DNA of 64,000 bases from Azospirillum doebereinerae (GTDB taxonomy: Bacteria; Pseudomonadota; Alphaproteobacteria; Azospirillales; Azospirillaceae): NCBI RefSeq assembly GCF_003989665.1, contig NZ_RZIJ01000019.1, positions 1-64,000 on the forward strand. Direction: 5' to 3'. Shown here one piece after another: positions 18,118-27,828 of this stretch. How positions within the stretch are numbered: position 1 is the stretch's first letter; every line of letters begins with the position of its first letter. Both the position numbers and the translations under genes were made by a program. The notes beneath the pieces were generated by a model that saw only the letters and a program-made list of their open reading frames with translations, made no database searches and was not told the origin of the DNA.

Positions 18118-21100
18118 ATGCAGCAGAGGGTCGTCGTGCCTGACAATCGCGCAGAAGCCCTCACCTCCGTCGCACCGTCGCCCGCCCTGACCATTCCCGA
18201 AGCGTTGGCGTCCGAAGCCACGGCGATGTTGCTGGGCGGCAACGTCGATGGGATCAAGGCGGTTCAGGAAAAGCTGGCCCATGCCCTGGCCGGCCAAGGC
18301 GTGTCCGGCGACGCCGCCGGGACTCTGGCCGACGGTTGGGTGCGGAGCTTCGCGGAGGGGGTCGGTGCCGCCTCGTCGCCCGACGCGGCCATCGCGGAGG
18401 CTGGCCGGCAGATGACCGGCACCGCCGCGCGGATGGCGCAGGCGATGCAGGACGCCGCCGGCCTGACGACCGAGCAGCGCGTTGCCGCCGCCCTGGCGCA
18501 GGGCCAGGATCCGAGCCAATCGCTTGGGAGCGACGCCGCCCCCGGCCTTTCCAAGGCGCTGTTCGCCGGGGTCATGGACCAGATGGCCCGTCCCGCCGGG
18601 GCGGCGGATCCGGTCGCTGCGCTGTCGCGCGCGCTGACCGAGACTCCGGAGGTTGTCCCCACGGCCGCGCCGGTCGCGTTGTCTCCGGCGGAAAAACTGA
18701 CCTCCGCCTTGGCGTCGGGCGTGGCGGTGTCGGACGCGGTCAAGGCGGCCGGCGCGGAATCCTCGGGCGTCTTCGCGCAGAGCCTGGAGCGGGCGCTGTC
18801 GTCGGGCGGGGACGTCACGGCTTCCATCGCCACGGCGGCCGAACAGGCCGCGCATGGCGTGACGCAGACGCAGGCGGTGGCGGTCGAGCAGTCGGGCGGC
18901 GAGCGCCTGCTGACGGCGCTGGCCGCCGGTGGCGCGGAGGCCGCCCGGACCCTGGGCGGGGTTGAAAAGGGCGCGGCCTTCGCCGGCGTGCTGGGCGACG
19001 CGCTGGCGCGTGGGGCCGCCCCGGACGCGGCGCTCGACCGCTCGGTCAAGGCGCAGAGCGACACGGCGGCGATGGTCAACGGGGCGGAGGTCGCGCCCAA
19101 GCCGACCGATGCGCTGGTGGCGTCGCTCGCGTCGGGCCGCAACGTGGCCGAAACGGTGAAGAGCTTCGCGGCGGCGGCGGGTGTCGATCCGTCCTCGGCC
19201 GGCGGCTTCGGCAAGGCTCTGGGGGCGGCGCTGTCGTCCGGCACGGACGCCGTCGGGGCGCTCGGCACGGCGCAGCAGGACGCCTCGGCGGCAACCTCGA
19301 TGATGGTCGCGTCGGCGCAGGGCGTGAAGGGCGATCCCCTGTCGACCGCGCTCGCCAGCGGGCAGAACGTGCAGCAATCGCTCCAGGCGGTCGGCGGGAC
19401 CGGCGTCTTCGGGAACGCCCTGGCGCAGGCCCTGTCGGAAGGACGTTCGATGGGGCAGGCGCTCGCCAGCGCCCGTCAGGCCGCCGACATGGCCCAGCAG
19501 AACAGCCAGGACGCGGCGGTCGCGGTGTCGGCCGAGAACAAGGCGATGGCCGATCTTGCCACGCCGAAGGCCGAGGTCGCTGCGGACCAGGGCAAGGCCG
19601 ATCCGCAGGTCGCCGAGCACGTCGACCCCAAGAGCGACGCCAAGACCGAGGCGCCGGCCGAGGGCAAGGAGGCCGCCAAGGCGGAGCCGGAGGCCGAGGG
19701 CGAGAAGACTGCCGAGGGGGATGCCAAGGACGCCGGCAAGGGCGAGGCGAAGGCGGACGCCAAGACGGCCGCGGCGGACAAGGCGGATGCAAAGGCCGAT
19801 GCCAAGGCGGAGTCGGGCGAACCGGCCGCCAAGGATGTCTCTCCGTCGGCGGACAAGCCGTTCGGCATGGACAGCGCCGCGCTCAAGGCGACGGGATTCA
19901 CCGCCCCCGACAGCGCCGTCAAGGCCAGCCCGTCCGCCGACAGCTCCAGCCAGAGCGCGTCGTCGGGAGCCACGCTGGCCAGCACCGCGCCGGTCACCAA
20001 GACGACGTCCAGCACCGACGCCTTCGCGACGGTGGCGGCCGTCCAGCAATCCATCAAGAGCGCCGAGCGGATCATCGAGGCGATAAAAACCGACCCTCTC
20101 GTCGTCACGCCCACGCCGGTCCCCCCCGAACCGGTGCATCTGCGGGCGCCGGTTCTTGCCCCCGACTACGACGCGGCCGCGCTCGCCAAGGCTCTGGCGA
20201 TCACCGAAAGCACGGCGGCGCCGGCTGGTTTCACCGTGTTCCACCTGATCGAGACGATGTTCCGGGCGGGCGAGACGGGCAGCAGCGTGATCGGCGTCGC
20301 CGTGGTGGGAAATCCCGGATCGGCGCTCGGCGTCTGGCAGTACAGCGTGGACGGCTCGACCTGGCTGGAGATCGGCACGGTTGGCGACGGAGCCGCGCTG
20401 GTGCTGGCGGGCAGCGCGATGCTGCGCTTCCTGGCCAGCGAGGGCGCGTCGGGCACGGCCCCGTCGCTGTCCTTGCGTGCGGTGAACGACAGCTGGACCG
20501 AAGGCTTCACCGGCGCCGGCAAGACCCTGTTCGCGCTGACCGGGACCGGCGGGACCTCGGCCTTGTCGGCGGAGGTCGGATCGCTGGCGCTGCTGGTGAC
20601 CCCGGTCAACGACGCCCCGGTGGCGACCGGCACTACCGTCGTGCTGGACTCCATCGTCGAGGACACCGCCGATCCGGCGGGCGCCACCGTGTCGTCGCTG
20701 TTCGCGGCGCTGTTCTCCGACCCCAAGGACGCGGTCAACGGGCTGAGCGGCGACCAGTTCGCCGGTGTGGTCGTCGTCGGCGACGAGTCCACCGCCGCGC
20801 AGGGCGTCTGGCAGTACTGGAACGGTTCGGCCTGGGCCGCCGTGGGCGCGGTGTCGGAGGGATCGGGCCTGCTGCTGGCCGCCGACGCCAAGCTGCGCTT
20901 CCTGCCGGCGGCGGACTGGCACGGCACGACGCCCACCCTGACGGTGCGGCTGGTGGAGGATTCCTCGGGCGCCGTGACCACCGGCAGCCACGCCGACCTG
21001 TCCGCCGGGGCCGGGCTGACCACCCGCTACAGCGCCGAGACCATCGCGCTGACCCAGATCGTGACCCCCGTGAACGACGCCCCCGTCGCCACCGGCACGA

Positions 21101-24100
21101 GCGCTTCGCTGGCGCCGACCTTGGAGGACACCACCGATCCGGCGGGCGCCACGGTGTCGTCGCTGTTCGCGGCGCTGTTCTCCGACGCCAAGGACGCGGT
21201 GAACGGATCGAGCGGCAACGCCATCGCCGGCGTCGCCATCGTCGGCGACGGGTCGTCGTCGGCGATGGGCGTCTGGCAGTATTGGAACGGCTCGGCCTGG
21301 ACCGCCGTGGGCGCGGTGTCCGAAGGTTCGGCCCTGATCGTCACGGCGGGGGACAAGCTGCGCTTCGTGCCGTCGCCCGACTGGCATAGCGAGGTTCCAG
21401 CCCTGACGGTCCGCCTGATCGACAGCTCCGCCGGTGCGATCGCCAGCGGCGGGCGGGTCGATCTGGGTAGCCTCGGTGTTGGCGGCATCACGCCCTACAG
21501 CGCCGAGACCATCACGCTCACCACCTCCGTCACGGCAGTCAACGACGCCCCGGTGTCAAGCGGCACCGCCGTCACGCTGGCGACCATCATGGAGGACACC
21601 GCCAACCCGGCGGGCGCCACGGTGTCTTCGCTGTTCGCGGCGCTGTTCTCCGACCCCAAGGACGCGGTCAACGGCGCCAGCGGCGACCAGTTCGCCGGTG
21701 TCGTTGTCGTCGGCGACGCGGCGACGGCCGGGCAGGGCGCTTGGCAGTATTGGAACGGTTCGGCCTGGACCGCCGTGGGCGCGGTGTCGGAGGGATCGGG
21801 CCTGCTGCTGGCCGCCGACGCCAAGCTGCGCTTCCTGCCGGCGGCGGATTGGAACGGCACGACGCCGGCCCTGACGGTGCGGCTGGTCGACAACTCCGCG
21901 GGCGCTCTGAGCACCGGCAACCACGCCGATCTGTCGAGCGGGGCCGGGCTGACCACCCGCTACAGCGCCGAGGCCATCGCGCTGACCCAGACCGTGACCG
22001 CCGTCAACGACGCGCCGGTCGCGCTGGGGACGACGGCGACCCTGAGCGCCATCGCGGAGGACACCGCGAACCCGGTGGGCCAGACCGTGGCGTCGGTGTT
22101 CGCGGCGCTGTTCTCCGACGCCAAGGACGCGGTGTCGGGCGGGTCCTCGGCCAACGCCTTTGCCGGCATCGCCATCGTCGGCAACGCAGCGACGGCGCAA
22201 GGCGTCTGGCAGTACTGGAACGGCTCGGCCTGGACCGCCGTGGGCGCGGTGTCGGAAAGCTCGGCGCTGCTGGTCAAGGCGACGGATCAACTGCGCTTCG
22301 TTCCGGCGGCGGACTGGAACGGCACGGCGCCGGCCCTGACGGTGCGGCTGATCGACGGCTCCGGCGGGACCGTCGCCACCGGCGGTCATGCCGATCTGAC
22401 CGCCACCGGGGTGGGGGGGGACACCGCCTACAGCGGCACGACGGTCGAACTCAGCGAGACGGTCACTCCCGTCAACGACGCGCCCCATGTGACCGCCGCG
22501 ACGGCGGCGCTGTCGACCGTGAAGGGAATCGCGGTGGCGGTGACCGGGCTGTCGGTGTCGGACATCGACGCCGGAACCACGCCGCTGCTGGTCACGCTGA
22601 CGGTCGGGCACGGCACCCTGACGCTCGACGGCGGCGGGTTGGACGCGGTCATCACCGGCAACGGGACGGATAGCGTCACGGTGCGGGCGACGCTGGGCAC
22701 GATCAACACCCTGCTGGCGGCGACCAACGGGCTGCTCTACACCTCGTCGTCCAGCTTCACCGGCACCGATTCGCTGTCGGTGCTGGTGGACGACCAGGGC
22801 GGCGGCGGGGCCGGCGGCGCGCTGACGGCGACCGGCAGCGTCACGCTCACCGTGATTCCGCCCAACGCGTCGCCCGTGCTGATCGACACCAATCTGGAGG
22901 TCTCGACCGCCGGCGAAGCCTCGGCCACGCCGACGGGGGCCACCGGCATCCTGGTGTCTGCGCTGGTCGGGCTGAACGGATCAGGAGCCGCGAACGTCAC
23001 CGACAGCGATTCCGGCGCTCTGACCGGCATCGCGCTGGTCGGCGCCAACGAGAGCTACGGCCACTGGTGGTACTCGACCGACAACGGGGCGCATTGGTCC
23101 CTGGTCGGGACGGTGAACGACAGCGATTCCGCGCTGCTTCTGCGCTCCACCGACCGGCTGTACTTCCAGCCCAACGCCTCGGTTCCCGCCACCGTCTCCA
23201 ACGCGCTGACGATCCACGCCTGGGACCAGACCACCGGCACCGCCGGCACCAAGGTCGCCGTCGACACCACCACCGGCAGCGCCTTCTCCAGCGCCACCGA
23301 CAGCGTGACGCTGCACCCCGGCGTGCTGGTGCCCAACGGGTCCTTCGACAACGGTTTGACCGGCTGGACCTACACCGGCGGGTCCACGGTCGGAACCGGC
23401 GGCGACGGGCATGAGGGAAAGATCACATCGGAAGCCGGCAAGACGGTGACGGAGATGGAGGACTTTCTCGGTCTCGCCCACGGATCCATCGCCAGCGCGA
23501 CCGGCACGACGCCTTTCGCAGGCCACGCCATGAAGATGTCCAGCACCGTCACGGTGACGCAGGACACCACCTTGACCTTCCACTGGAACTTCACCTTCAT
23601 CGACAGCGGCAGCTATCAGGATTTCGGTTTCGTCAGCGTCAACGGCGTGGTGACGTTGCTGGCCAAGGCGGCCAGCGCCAGCGGCACCTTCAGCGTGACG
23701 ATCCCGGCCAACACAACCATCAGCCTCGGCTTCGGCGCGTCGGACACCGGCGACAACAGCGTCAACCCGACCCTGACCGTCGACAACATCAAGCTGACCA
23801 CCGTCGCCAGCGACCCCATCGTGCTCGACATGACGGGGGAGGGGCTGTCGCTGCGCCCGCTGTCCGACAACGTCCATTTCGACGTGACCGGCGACGGGCT
23901 GGCCGACCAGACCGGCTGGGTCGGGGCCGGCAATGCCCTGCTGGCGCGCGACACCAACCACGACGGCAGCATCTCCAGCGCCAGCGAACTGGTGTCGGAG
24001 AAGTTCGGCGCCGGCTTCAACAGCAGCCTGGAGGCGCTGACCTCGCTCGACACCAACCACGACGGTCGCATCGACGCGCAGGATTCGGACTACGCCACCC

Positions 24101-24594
24101 TGCTGGTGTGGCGCGACAACGGCGACGGGGTGAGCCAGGCGGGCGAGTTGCAGACGCTGGCGCAGGCCGGCATCCAGTCGATCGCCGCCACTGCCACGGC
24201 CAGCGACGCGACCATGGCCGGCAACCGTATCCTCGGCACCACCAGCATGACGATGGCCGACGGCACGACCCACGCGGTGGCCGGCGTCGCCTTCGACGTC
24301 AAGGCGGCGGTCAACACCGTCGTTACCACGGTGAACACAATCACGGCGGGGGCAACGGCGGTCCCGGCGGCGCAGAGCCAACCCGTCGTTGCCGCCGCGC
24401 AGGACGGCACCGACTTCGCGGCGATGCTGACCTCCGGCCTCGGCCTGCCGCAGGGGTTGCCGCAGCCGGCTTCCTTCGCGCATGACCCGGCGTTGGGCGG
24501 GCATGGCGCGGAGTGGATGCCCGATCCGCTCGACCCCAACACGGGTCACACCCAGCCCCACGACGCGTCGGTCCATCCGGCGGCGCATGCATAA
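18118..24594 (+). CDS. Giant repeat surface protein, likely type I secretion substrate
   Basis: 2158 residues, with no cleavable N-terminal signal. Layout: five alanine-rich helical repeats of about 70 residues (about 123-485; each opens with an ALASG-type motif); an acidic Ala/Lys/Glu linker (about 485-600); four near-identical 155-156-residue beta repeats (827-1448; VNDAPV, VWQYWNGSAW, LRFLPAADW) with a degenerate copy before and another after; a cadherin-like unit (about 1449-1582); a lectin-like beta domain (about 1738-1895); and calcium-loop motifs (DTNHDGSIS, DTNHDGRID). The next three genes are a complete type I secretion apparatus, so secretion by that route is likely. No RTX glycine-rich nonapeptides were seen. 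A GTG at 18136 preceded by AGAGGG is an alternative start. Adhesin function is inferred. Confidence 0.8.
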   Translation: MQQRVVVPDNRAEALTSVAPSPALTIPEALASEATAMLLGGNVDGIKAVQEKLAHALAGQGVSGDAAGTLADGWVRSFAEGVGAASSPDAAIAEAGRQMTGTAARMAQAMQDAAGLTTEQRVAAALAQGQDPSQSLGSDAAPGLSKALFAGVMDQMARPAGAADPVAALSRALTETPEVVPTAAPVALSPAEKLTSALASGVAVSDAVKAAGAESSGVFAQSLERALSSGGDVTASIATAAEQAAHGVTQTQAVAVEQSGGERLLTALAAGGAEAARTLGGVEKGAAFAGVLGDALARGAAPDAALDRSVKAQSDTAAMVNGAEVAPKPTDALVASLASGRNVAETVKSFAAAAGVDPSSAGGFGKALGAALSSGTDAVGALGTAQQDASAATSMMVASAQGVKGDPLSTALASGQNVQQSLQAVGGTGVFGNALAQALSEGRSMGQALASARQAADMAQQNSQDAAVAVSAENKAMADLATPKAEVAADQGKADPQVAEHVDPKSDAKTEAPAEGKEAAKAEPEAEGEKTAEGDAKDAGKGEAKADAKTAAADKADAKADAKAESGEPAAKDVSPSADKPFGMDSAALKATGFTAPDSAVKASPSADSSSQSASSGATLASTAPVTKTTSSTDAFATVAAVQQSIKSAERIIEAIKTDPLVVTPTPVPPEPVHLRAPVLAPDYDAAALAKALAITESTAAPAGFTVFHLIETMFRAGETGSSVIGVAVVGNPGSALGVWQYSVDGSTWLEIGTVGDGAALVLAGSAMLRFLASEGASGTAPSLSLRAVNDSWTEGFTGAGKTLFALTGTGGTSALSAEVGSLALLVTPVNDAPVATGTTVVLDSIVEDTADPAGATVSSLFAALFSDPKDAVNGLSGDQFAGVVVVGDESTAAQGVWQYWNGSAWAAVGAVSEGSGLLLAADAKLRFLPAADWHGTTPTLTVRLVEDSSGAVTTGSHADLSAGAGLTTRYSAETIALTQIVTPVNDAPVATGTSASLAPTLEDTTDPAGATVSSLFAALFSDAKDAVNGSSGNAIAGVAIVGDGSSSAMGVWQYWNGSAWTAVGAVSEGSALIVTAGDKLRFVPSPDWHSEVPALTVRLIDSSAGAIASGGRVDLGSLGVGGITPYSAETITLTTSVTAVNDAPVSSGTAVTLATIMEDTANPAGATVSSLFAALFSDPKDAVNGASGDQFAGVVVVGDAATAGQGAWQYWNGSAWTAVGAVSEGSGLLLAADAKLRFLPAADWNGTTPALTVRLVDNSAGALSTGNHADLSSGAGLTTRYSAEAIALTQTVTAVNDAPVALGTTATLSAIAEDTANPVGQTVASVFAALFSDAKDAVSGGSSANAFAGIAIVGNAATAQGVWQYWNGSAWTAVGAVSESSALLVKATDQLRFVPAADWNGTAPALTVRLIDGSGGTVATGGHADLTATGVGGDTAYSGTTVELSETVTPVNDAPHVTAATAALSTVKGIAVAVTGLSVSDIDAGTTPLLVTLTVGHGTLTLDGGGLDAVITGNGTDSVTVRATLGTINTLLAATNGLLYTSSSSFTGTDSLSVLVDDQGGGGAGGALTATGSVTLTVIPPNASPVLIDTNLEVSTAGEASATPTGATGILVSALVGLNGSGAANVTDSDSGALTGIALVGANESYGHWWYSTDNGAHWSLVGTVNDSDSALLLRSTDRLYFQPNASVPATVSNALTIHAWDQTTGTAGTKVAVDTTTGSAFSSATDSVTLHPGVLVPNGSFDNGLTGWTYTGGSTVGTGGDGHEGKITSEAGKTVTEMEDFLGLAHGSIASATGTTPFAGHAMKMSSTVTVTQDTTLTFHWNFTFIDSGSYQDFGFVSVNGVVTLLAKAASASGTFSVTIPANTTISLGFGASDTGDNSVNPTLTVDNIKLTTVASDPIVLDMTGEGLSLRPLSDNVHFDVTGDGLADQTGWVGAGNALLARDTNHDGSISSASELVSEKFGAGFNSSLEALTSLDTNHDGRIDAQDSDYATLLVWRDNGDGVSQAGELQTLAQAGIQSIAATATASDATMAGNRILGTTSMTMADGTTHAVAGVAFDVKAAVNTVVTTVNTITAGATAVPAAQSQPVVAAAQDGTDFAAMLTSGLGLPQGLPQPASFAHDPALGGHGAEWMPDPLDPNTGHTQPHDASVHPAAHA
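20596..22461 (+). repeat. Four tandem 465/468-bp coding repeats
   Basis: Copies begin at 20596, 21061, 21529 and 21994, with lengths 465, 468, 465 and 468 bases. Copies 1 and 3 share long nearly identical blocks (around the GLLLAADAKLRFLPAADW region), which points to recent duplication or gene conversion. All copies keep the reading frame. Confidence 0.9.
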
Positions 24595-24727
24595 GCTCAA
24601 CGGTTATAAGGGTTTTTCCTAAAGTGAAAGCCACGGAAATGTCTTTAACCATAGCGCATATGATCGGGTATGGTGCGCTGGCCATTGGGCTGGGCCGGAT
24701 CGGCTGATCGTGTTGTGCAAGGCTTTC

Positions 24728-26158
24728 ATGCGACATAATCTCTATTGCGCCGCGTTTGCACTGTCCTTCCTCGCCGGTGCTGCGCAACCGGTGACCGCCG
24801 CCCCGCGCGACGAGGTCGTGGCGCTGATCGGCAAGGCCACCGACACGCACGACCGGCTGCGGGGGGTGGAGGCCGCCGCCGAAAGCGCCCGCAACGCGCT
24901 GCGCGTCAGCCATGGCGGCTGGTACCCGAGCCTGAGCCTCAGCGCCAACGGCGGGCGCGAGGTCACCGACAAGCCACCCGGCAGCCCCAGCACCAACCTG
25001 AACGCCCGGCAGTTGTCGGTGCGCGCGACCCAGCTGATCTGGGACTTCGACGCCACCAACGCCGACATCCGCCGCAACCAGATCAACGTCGTGCGCGCCG
25101 ACATCACGGTGGAGCGCACCCGCCAGGACCTGCTGGTCGAGGGGCTGACCGCCTACGCCAGCCTCGTCCGCTCTCACCGCCTGCTCGCCTACGCCCGTCA
25201 GTCCGAGGAGAACATCCGCCGGCAGACCGGGCTGGAGGAGGTGCGCTTGCAGGAGGGCTTCGGCTTCACCACCGACGTGCTCCAGGCCAAGAGCCAGCTT
25301 GCCGGCGCCCAGGCCCGCAAGGTCGCGGCGCAGGAGGCGATGCAGAACGCGTTGAGCCGCTTCGAGGCGTTCTTCGGCCATGTCCCGTTCCGCATCGACG
25401 GGGCGGAGACCCTGACGATGGCGCGCGCCACCCTGCCGGTGTCGCTGGAGGCCGCCGTCGAGGAGGCCCGCAGCCACAACCCGCGCCTCCAGGAACTGGC
25501 GCTGACCACCGCCGCCGCGCAGGAGGCGGTCTCGGCGATCCGCGGCCGCACGCTTTACCCACGGGTCGAGGGCTTCGTCGAGCGCAACATCAAGCGCGAC
25601 GTGGCCGGGCTGCCCGGCACGCAGAACGAGATGCTGTTCAAGCTCCAGGTCACCTACTCGCTGAACACCGGCCTGACCGCGCTCAACACCATCCGCATCG
25701 CCGAGGCCGATTTGCGCGCCGCCGACGCCGGCTGGGCCGACCAGGAGCGCACCATCCTGGAGACCGTGCGCAACGCCTGGAACCGGCTGGAGAGCGCGCG
25801 GGCCCAGGTGGCGCTGCTGAACGACCAGGCGACGCTGGCCGCCGGCTTCCTCGACGTGGCGCGGGCCGAGCGCGAGCTCGGCACCCGGTCGCTGATCGAC
25901 ATCCTGTCGGGCGAGACGACGCTGATCAACGCGCGCAGCGACGCGGTCGCGGCGGAGGCCGAGTTCGTGCTGGCCGGCTACCGCCTGCTCGCCGCCATGG
26001 GCCGGCTGTCCGCCGCCGACATCCAGACCAAGCCGCTGCCCAAGCTGGCGGCGATGGGCCGGGGCGGTTTCGACGCGGCGCGGCCCGATCCGAACCAGCC
26101 GCCCGCGCCGGCTTCGCCGAACACCGGACGGCGGCGCGGCACGGGGAGCCCGCCATGA
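24728..26158 (+). CDS. TolC-family outer-membrane channel of type I secretion
   Basis: 476 residues with a signal peptide (FALSFLAGAAQPVTAA) and two OEP-type repeats of long amphipathic helices (SVRATQLIWDFDATNADIRR, GFGFTTDVLQAKSQLAGAQ, LEAAVEEARSHNPRLQELAL, RELGTRSLIDILSGETTLINA). It would form the trimeric outer-membrane and periplasmic duct for the giant protein encoded immediately upstream. The ATG at 24728 with AAGG seven bases before is preferred to a GTG six codons earlier. The stop overlaps the start of the ABC transporter gene (ATGA). Resembles LapE/AggA-type components. Confidence 0.9.
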   Translation: MRHNLYCAAFALSFLAGAAQPVTAAPRDEVVALIGKATDTHDRLRGVEAAAESARNALRVSHGGWYPSLSLSANGGREVTDKPPGSPSTNLNARQLSVRATQLIWDFDATNADIRRNQINVVRADITVERTRQDLLVEGLTAYASLVRSHRLLAYARQSEENIRRQTGLEEVRLQEGFGFTTDVLQAKSQLAGAQARKVAAQEAMQNALSRFEAFFGHVPFRIDGAETLTMARATLPVSLEAAVEEARSHNPRLQELALTTAAAQEAVSAIRGRTLYPRVEGFVERNIKRDVAGLPGTQNEMLFKLQVTYSLNTGLTALNTIRIAEADLRAADAGWADQERTILETVRNAWNRLESARAQVALLNDQATLAAGFLDVARAERELGTRSLIDILSGETTLINARSDAVAAEAEFVLAGYRLLAAMGRLSAADIQTKPLPKLAAMGRGGFDAARPDPNQPPAPASPNTGRRRGTGSPP

Positions 26159-27828
26159 ACGGCGCCCTGTCCAGTCTGATGGTGCGGCTGCGGTCCAACC
26201 TGCGGCTGACGGCGCGCGTCTTCGCGGCCTCTCTGGCGGCCAACCTGCTGGGGCTGGCCTCGTCCTTCTACACGATGCTGGTGCTGAACCGCTACGTGTC
26301 GCACGGGGTCGATTCGACGCTGGCGGCGTTGACGATCGGCGTCGTGGCGTCTATCGCCTTCGAGCATCTGTTTCGTCACGTCCGCCTGCGCATCGCCGGG
26401 CGCATCGGTCGCGCCGACCACGAGCGCATGGCGACCGGCGCCTTCGGCATCCTGCTGACCGCGCGCAGCGGCGCCTCCTCCGTCCAAGGCGACGCGGCGC
26501 GGCGCGAGGCGATGCGGGCGCCCGACCAGATCGACGCCGCCTTCGGCTCGGCCAATCTGGCGACGCTGTTCGACCTCCCCTTCGCTCTGTGCTTCGTGTT
26601 GGTGGTGGCGCTGATCAGCTGGCCGCTGGCCCTGATCTGCGTCGTTTTCACCCTGCTGTCGATCGGCGCCGGGCTGCTGGCCCAGGCCGACATGCGCAAG
26701 GTCGGGCGCGATCTGGCGCAGGCCGGGGCCGACGCCCAGGGGCTGGTCACCGCCGCCATCGTCGGGCGCGACGCCGCCACCCTGTTCGGCGGCGCCAAGC
26801 CATTGCTGGGCGACTGGCAGCGCGCCGCGCAGACGCTGCGGTCCTTGCGCGAACGCATGTCGATGCACCAGGGCCGCGCCCAATCGGTGGGCCAGAGCCT
26901 CCAGGCCTTGCAGGGCGTCGCGGTGATCGCCGTCGGCGCCATCCTGGTGGTGCGCGGCGAGCTGGACGTCGGCTCGCTGATCGGCGTCAACCTGCTGGTC
27001 GGCCGCGCGCTGGCTCCCTTCACCCGGCTGGCGCAGATCGGCGAATCCGTGGCGATGGCCCGTCAGGCCCAGGCCCGGCTGGAGCAGTTCGCCCGCACCC
27101 CGGTCGAGCCGTCCACCGGCACCATGCTGCCGCGCTACGCCGGCAATCTGGAGTTCCGCGACCTCACCTACACCCCGCCGGGCGGCGTCACGCCGCTGCT
27201 GCGCCGGCTGACCCTGTCGGTGCCGGCCGGCAACATCCTGGTGCTGAAGGGGCGCAACGGCTCAGGGAAAACGACGCTGCTGCGCCTGATCGCCGGGCTT
27301 TCGGAGCCGCAGGAGGGCGCGGTTCTGGCCGACGGGGTGGACATCCGCAAATTCGCGCCGTCCTGGTGGCGCCAACAGATCGGCTACCTGCCGCAGGAAC
27401 CGACCTTCCTGACCATGACCATCCGCGACAACCTGCTGCTCGCCAACCCGCGCCTGTCCGAGGCCGAGCTGCACGCCGTCCTGCACCGCGCGGGCGCCGA
27501 GCGGACGGTTGGCGACTGCGCCCAGGGGCTCGACACGCCGCTGCGCAACTTCGGGCACGAGCTTCCCATCGGCCACCGCCGCCGGCTGGCGCTGGCCCGC
27601 GCGCTCGCGGTCGGCGGACGGCTGATCCTGCTCGACGAGCCGACCGACGGGCTGGATTCCGAGGGCACCGCCATCGTCTACCGCACCCTGATCGAGCTGG
27701 CGCGGACCGGCCACACGGTGGTCATCGCCTCGCACGACCCGCGCATCCTGCAAGGCGCCTCGTTGGTGCTGGATCTCGACCAGCCGCACGACACAGCCGT
27801 GGCCCGCAGCCCGGCGGGGGTGGCGTGA
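26155..27828 (+). CDS. Type I secretion ABC transporter, permease-ATPase fusion
   Basis: 557 residues: an N-terminal membrane domain of about six helices (FAASLAANLLGLASSFYTMLVLN onward) and a C-terminal ATPase with Walker A KGRNGSGKTT, Q-loop YLPQEPTFL and Walker B LILLDEPTDGLD with the His of ASHDPR. There is no C39 peptidase domain. The ABC signature is unusual: where LSGGQ is expected it reads LPIGH (followed by RRRLALARAL). Coupled by overlaps to the TolC gene before it and the HlyD-type gene after it. Exports the giant protein across the inner membrane in one step with its partners. Confidence 0.88.
   Translation: MNGALSSLMVRLRSNLRLTARVFAASLAANLLGLASSFYTMLVLNRYVSHGVDSTLAALTIGVVASIAFEHLFRHVRLRIAGRIGRADHERMATGAFGILLTARSGASSVQGDAARREAMRAPDQIDAAFGSANLATLFDLPFALCFVLVVALISWPLALICVVFTLLSIGAGLLAQADMRKVGRDLAQAGADAQGLVTAAIVGRDAATLFGGAKPLLGDWQRAAQTLRSLRERMSMHQGRAQSVGQSLQALQGVAVIAVGAILVVRGELDVGSLIGVNLLVGRALAPFTRLAQIGESVAMARQAQARLEQFARTPVEPSTGTMLPRYAGNLEFRDLTYTPPGGVTPLLRRLTLSVPAGNILVLKGRNGSGKTTLLRLIAGLSEPQEGAVLADGVDIRKFAPSWWRQQIGYLPQEPTFLTMTIRDNLLLANPRLSEAELHAVLHRAGAERTVGDCAQGLDTPLRNFGHELPIGHRRRLALARALAVGGRLILLDEPTDGLDSEGTAIVYRTLIELARTGHTVVIASHDPRILQGASLVLDLDQPHDTAVARSPAGVA

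Noticed and set aside
18055-21387. Very long minus-strand open frame opposite the giant gene
   Set aside because: Composition is Arg/Gly/His-rich with no domain; it is the antisense shadow of a GC-rich repeat gene.
20596-22461. CRISPR or satellite array
   Set aside because: The repeats are 465/468 bp, contiguous and in frame within a coding sequence, so they are protein repeats.
22981-24600. 539-codon minus-strand open frame opposite the end of the giant gene
   Set aside because: Low-complexity Gly/Arg/Val composition typical of antisense frames.
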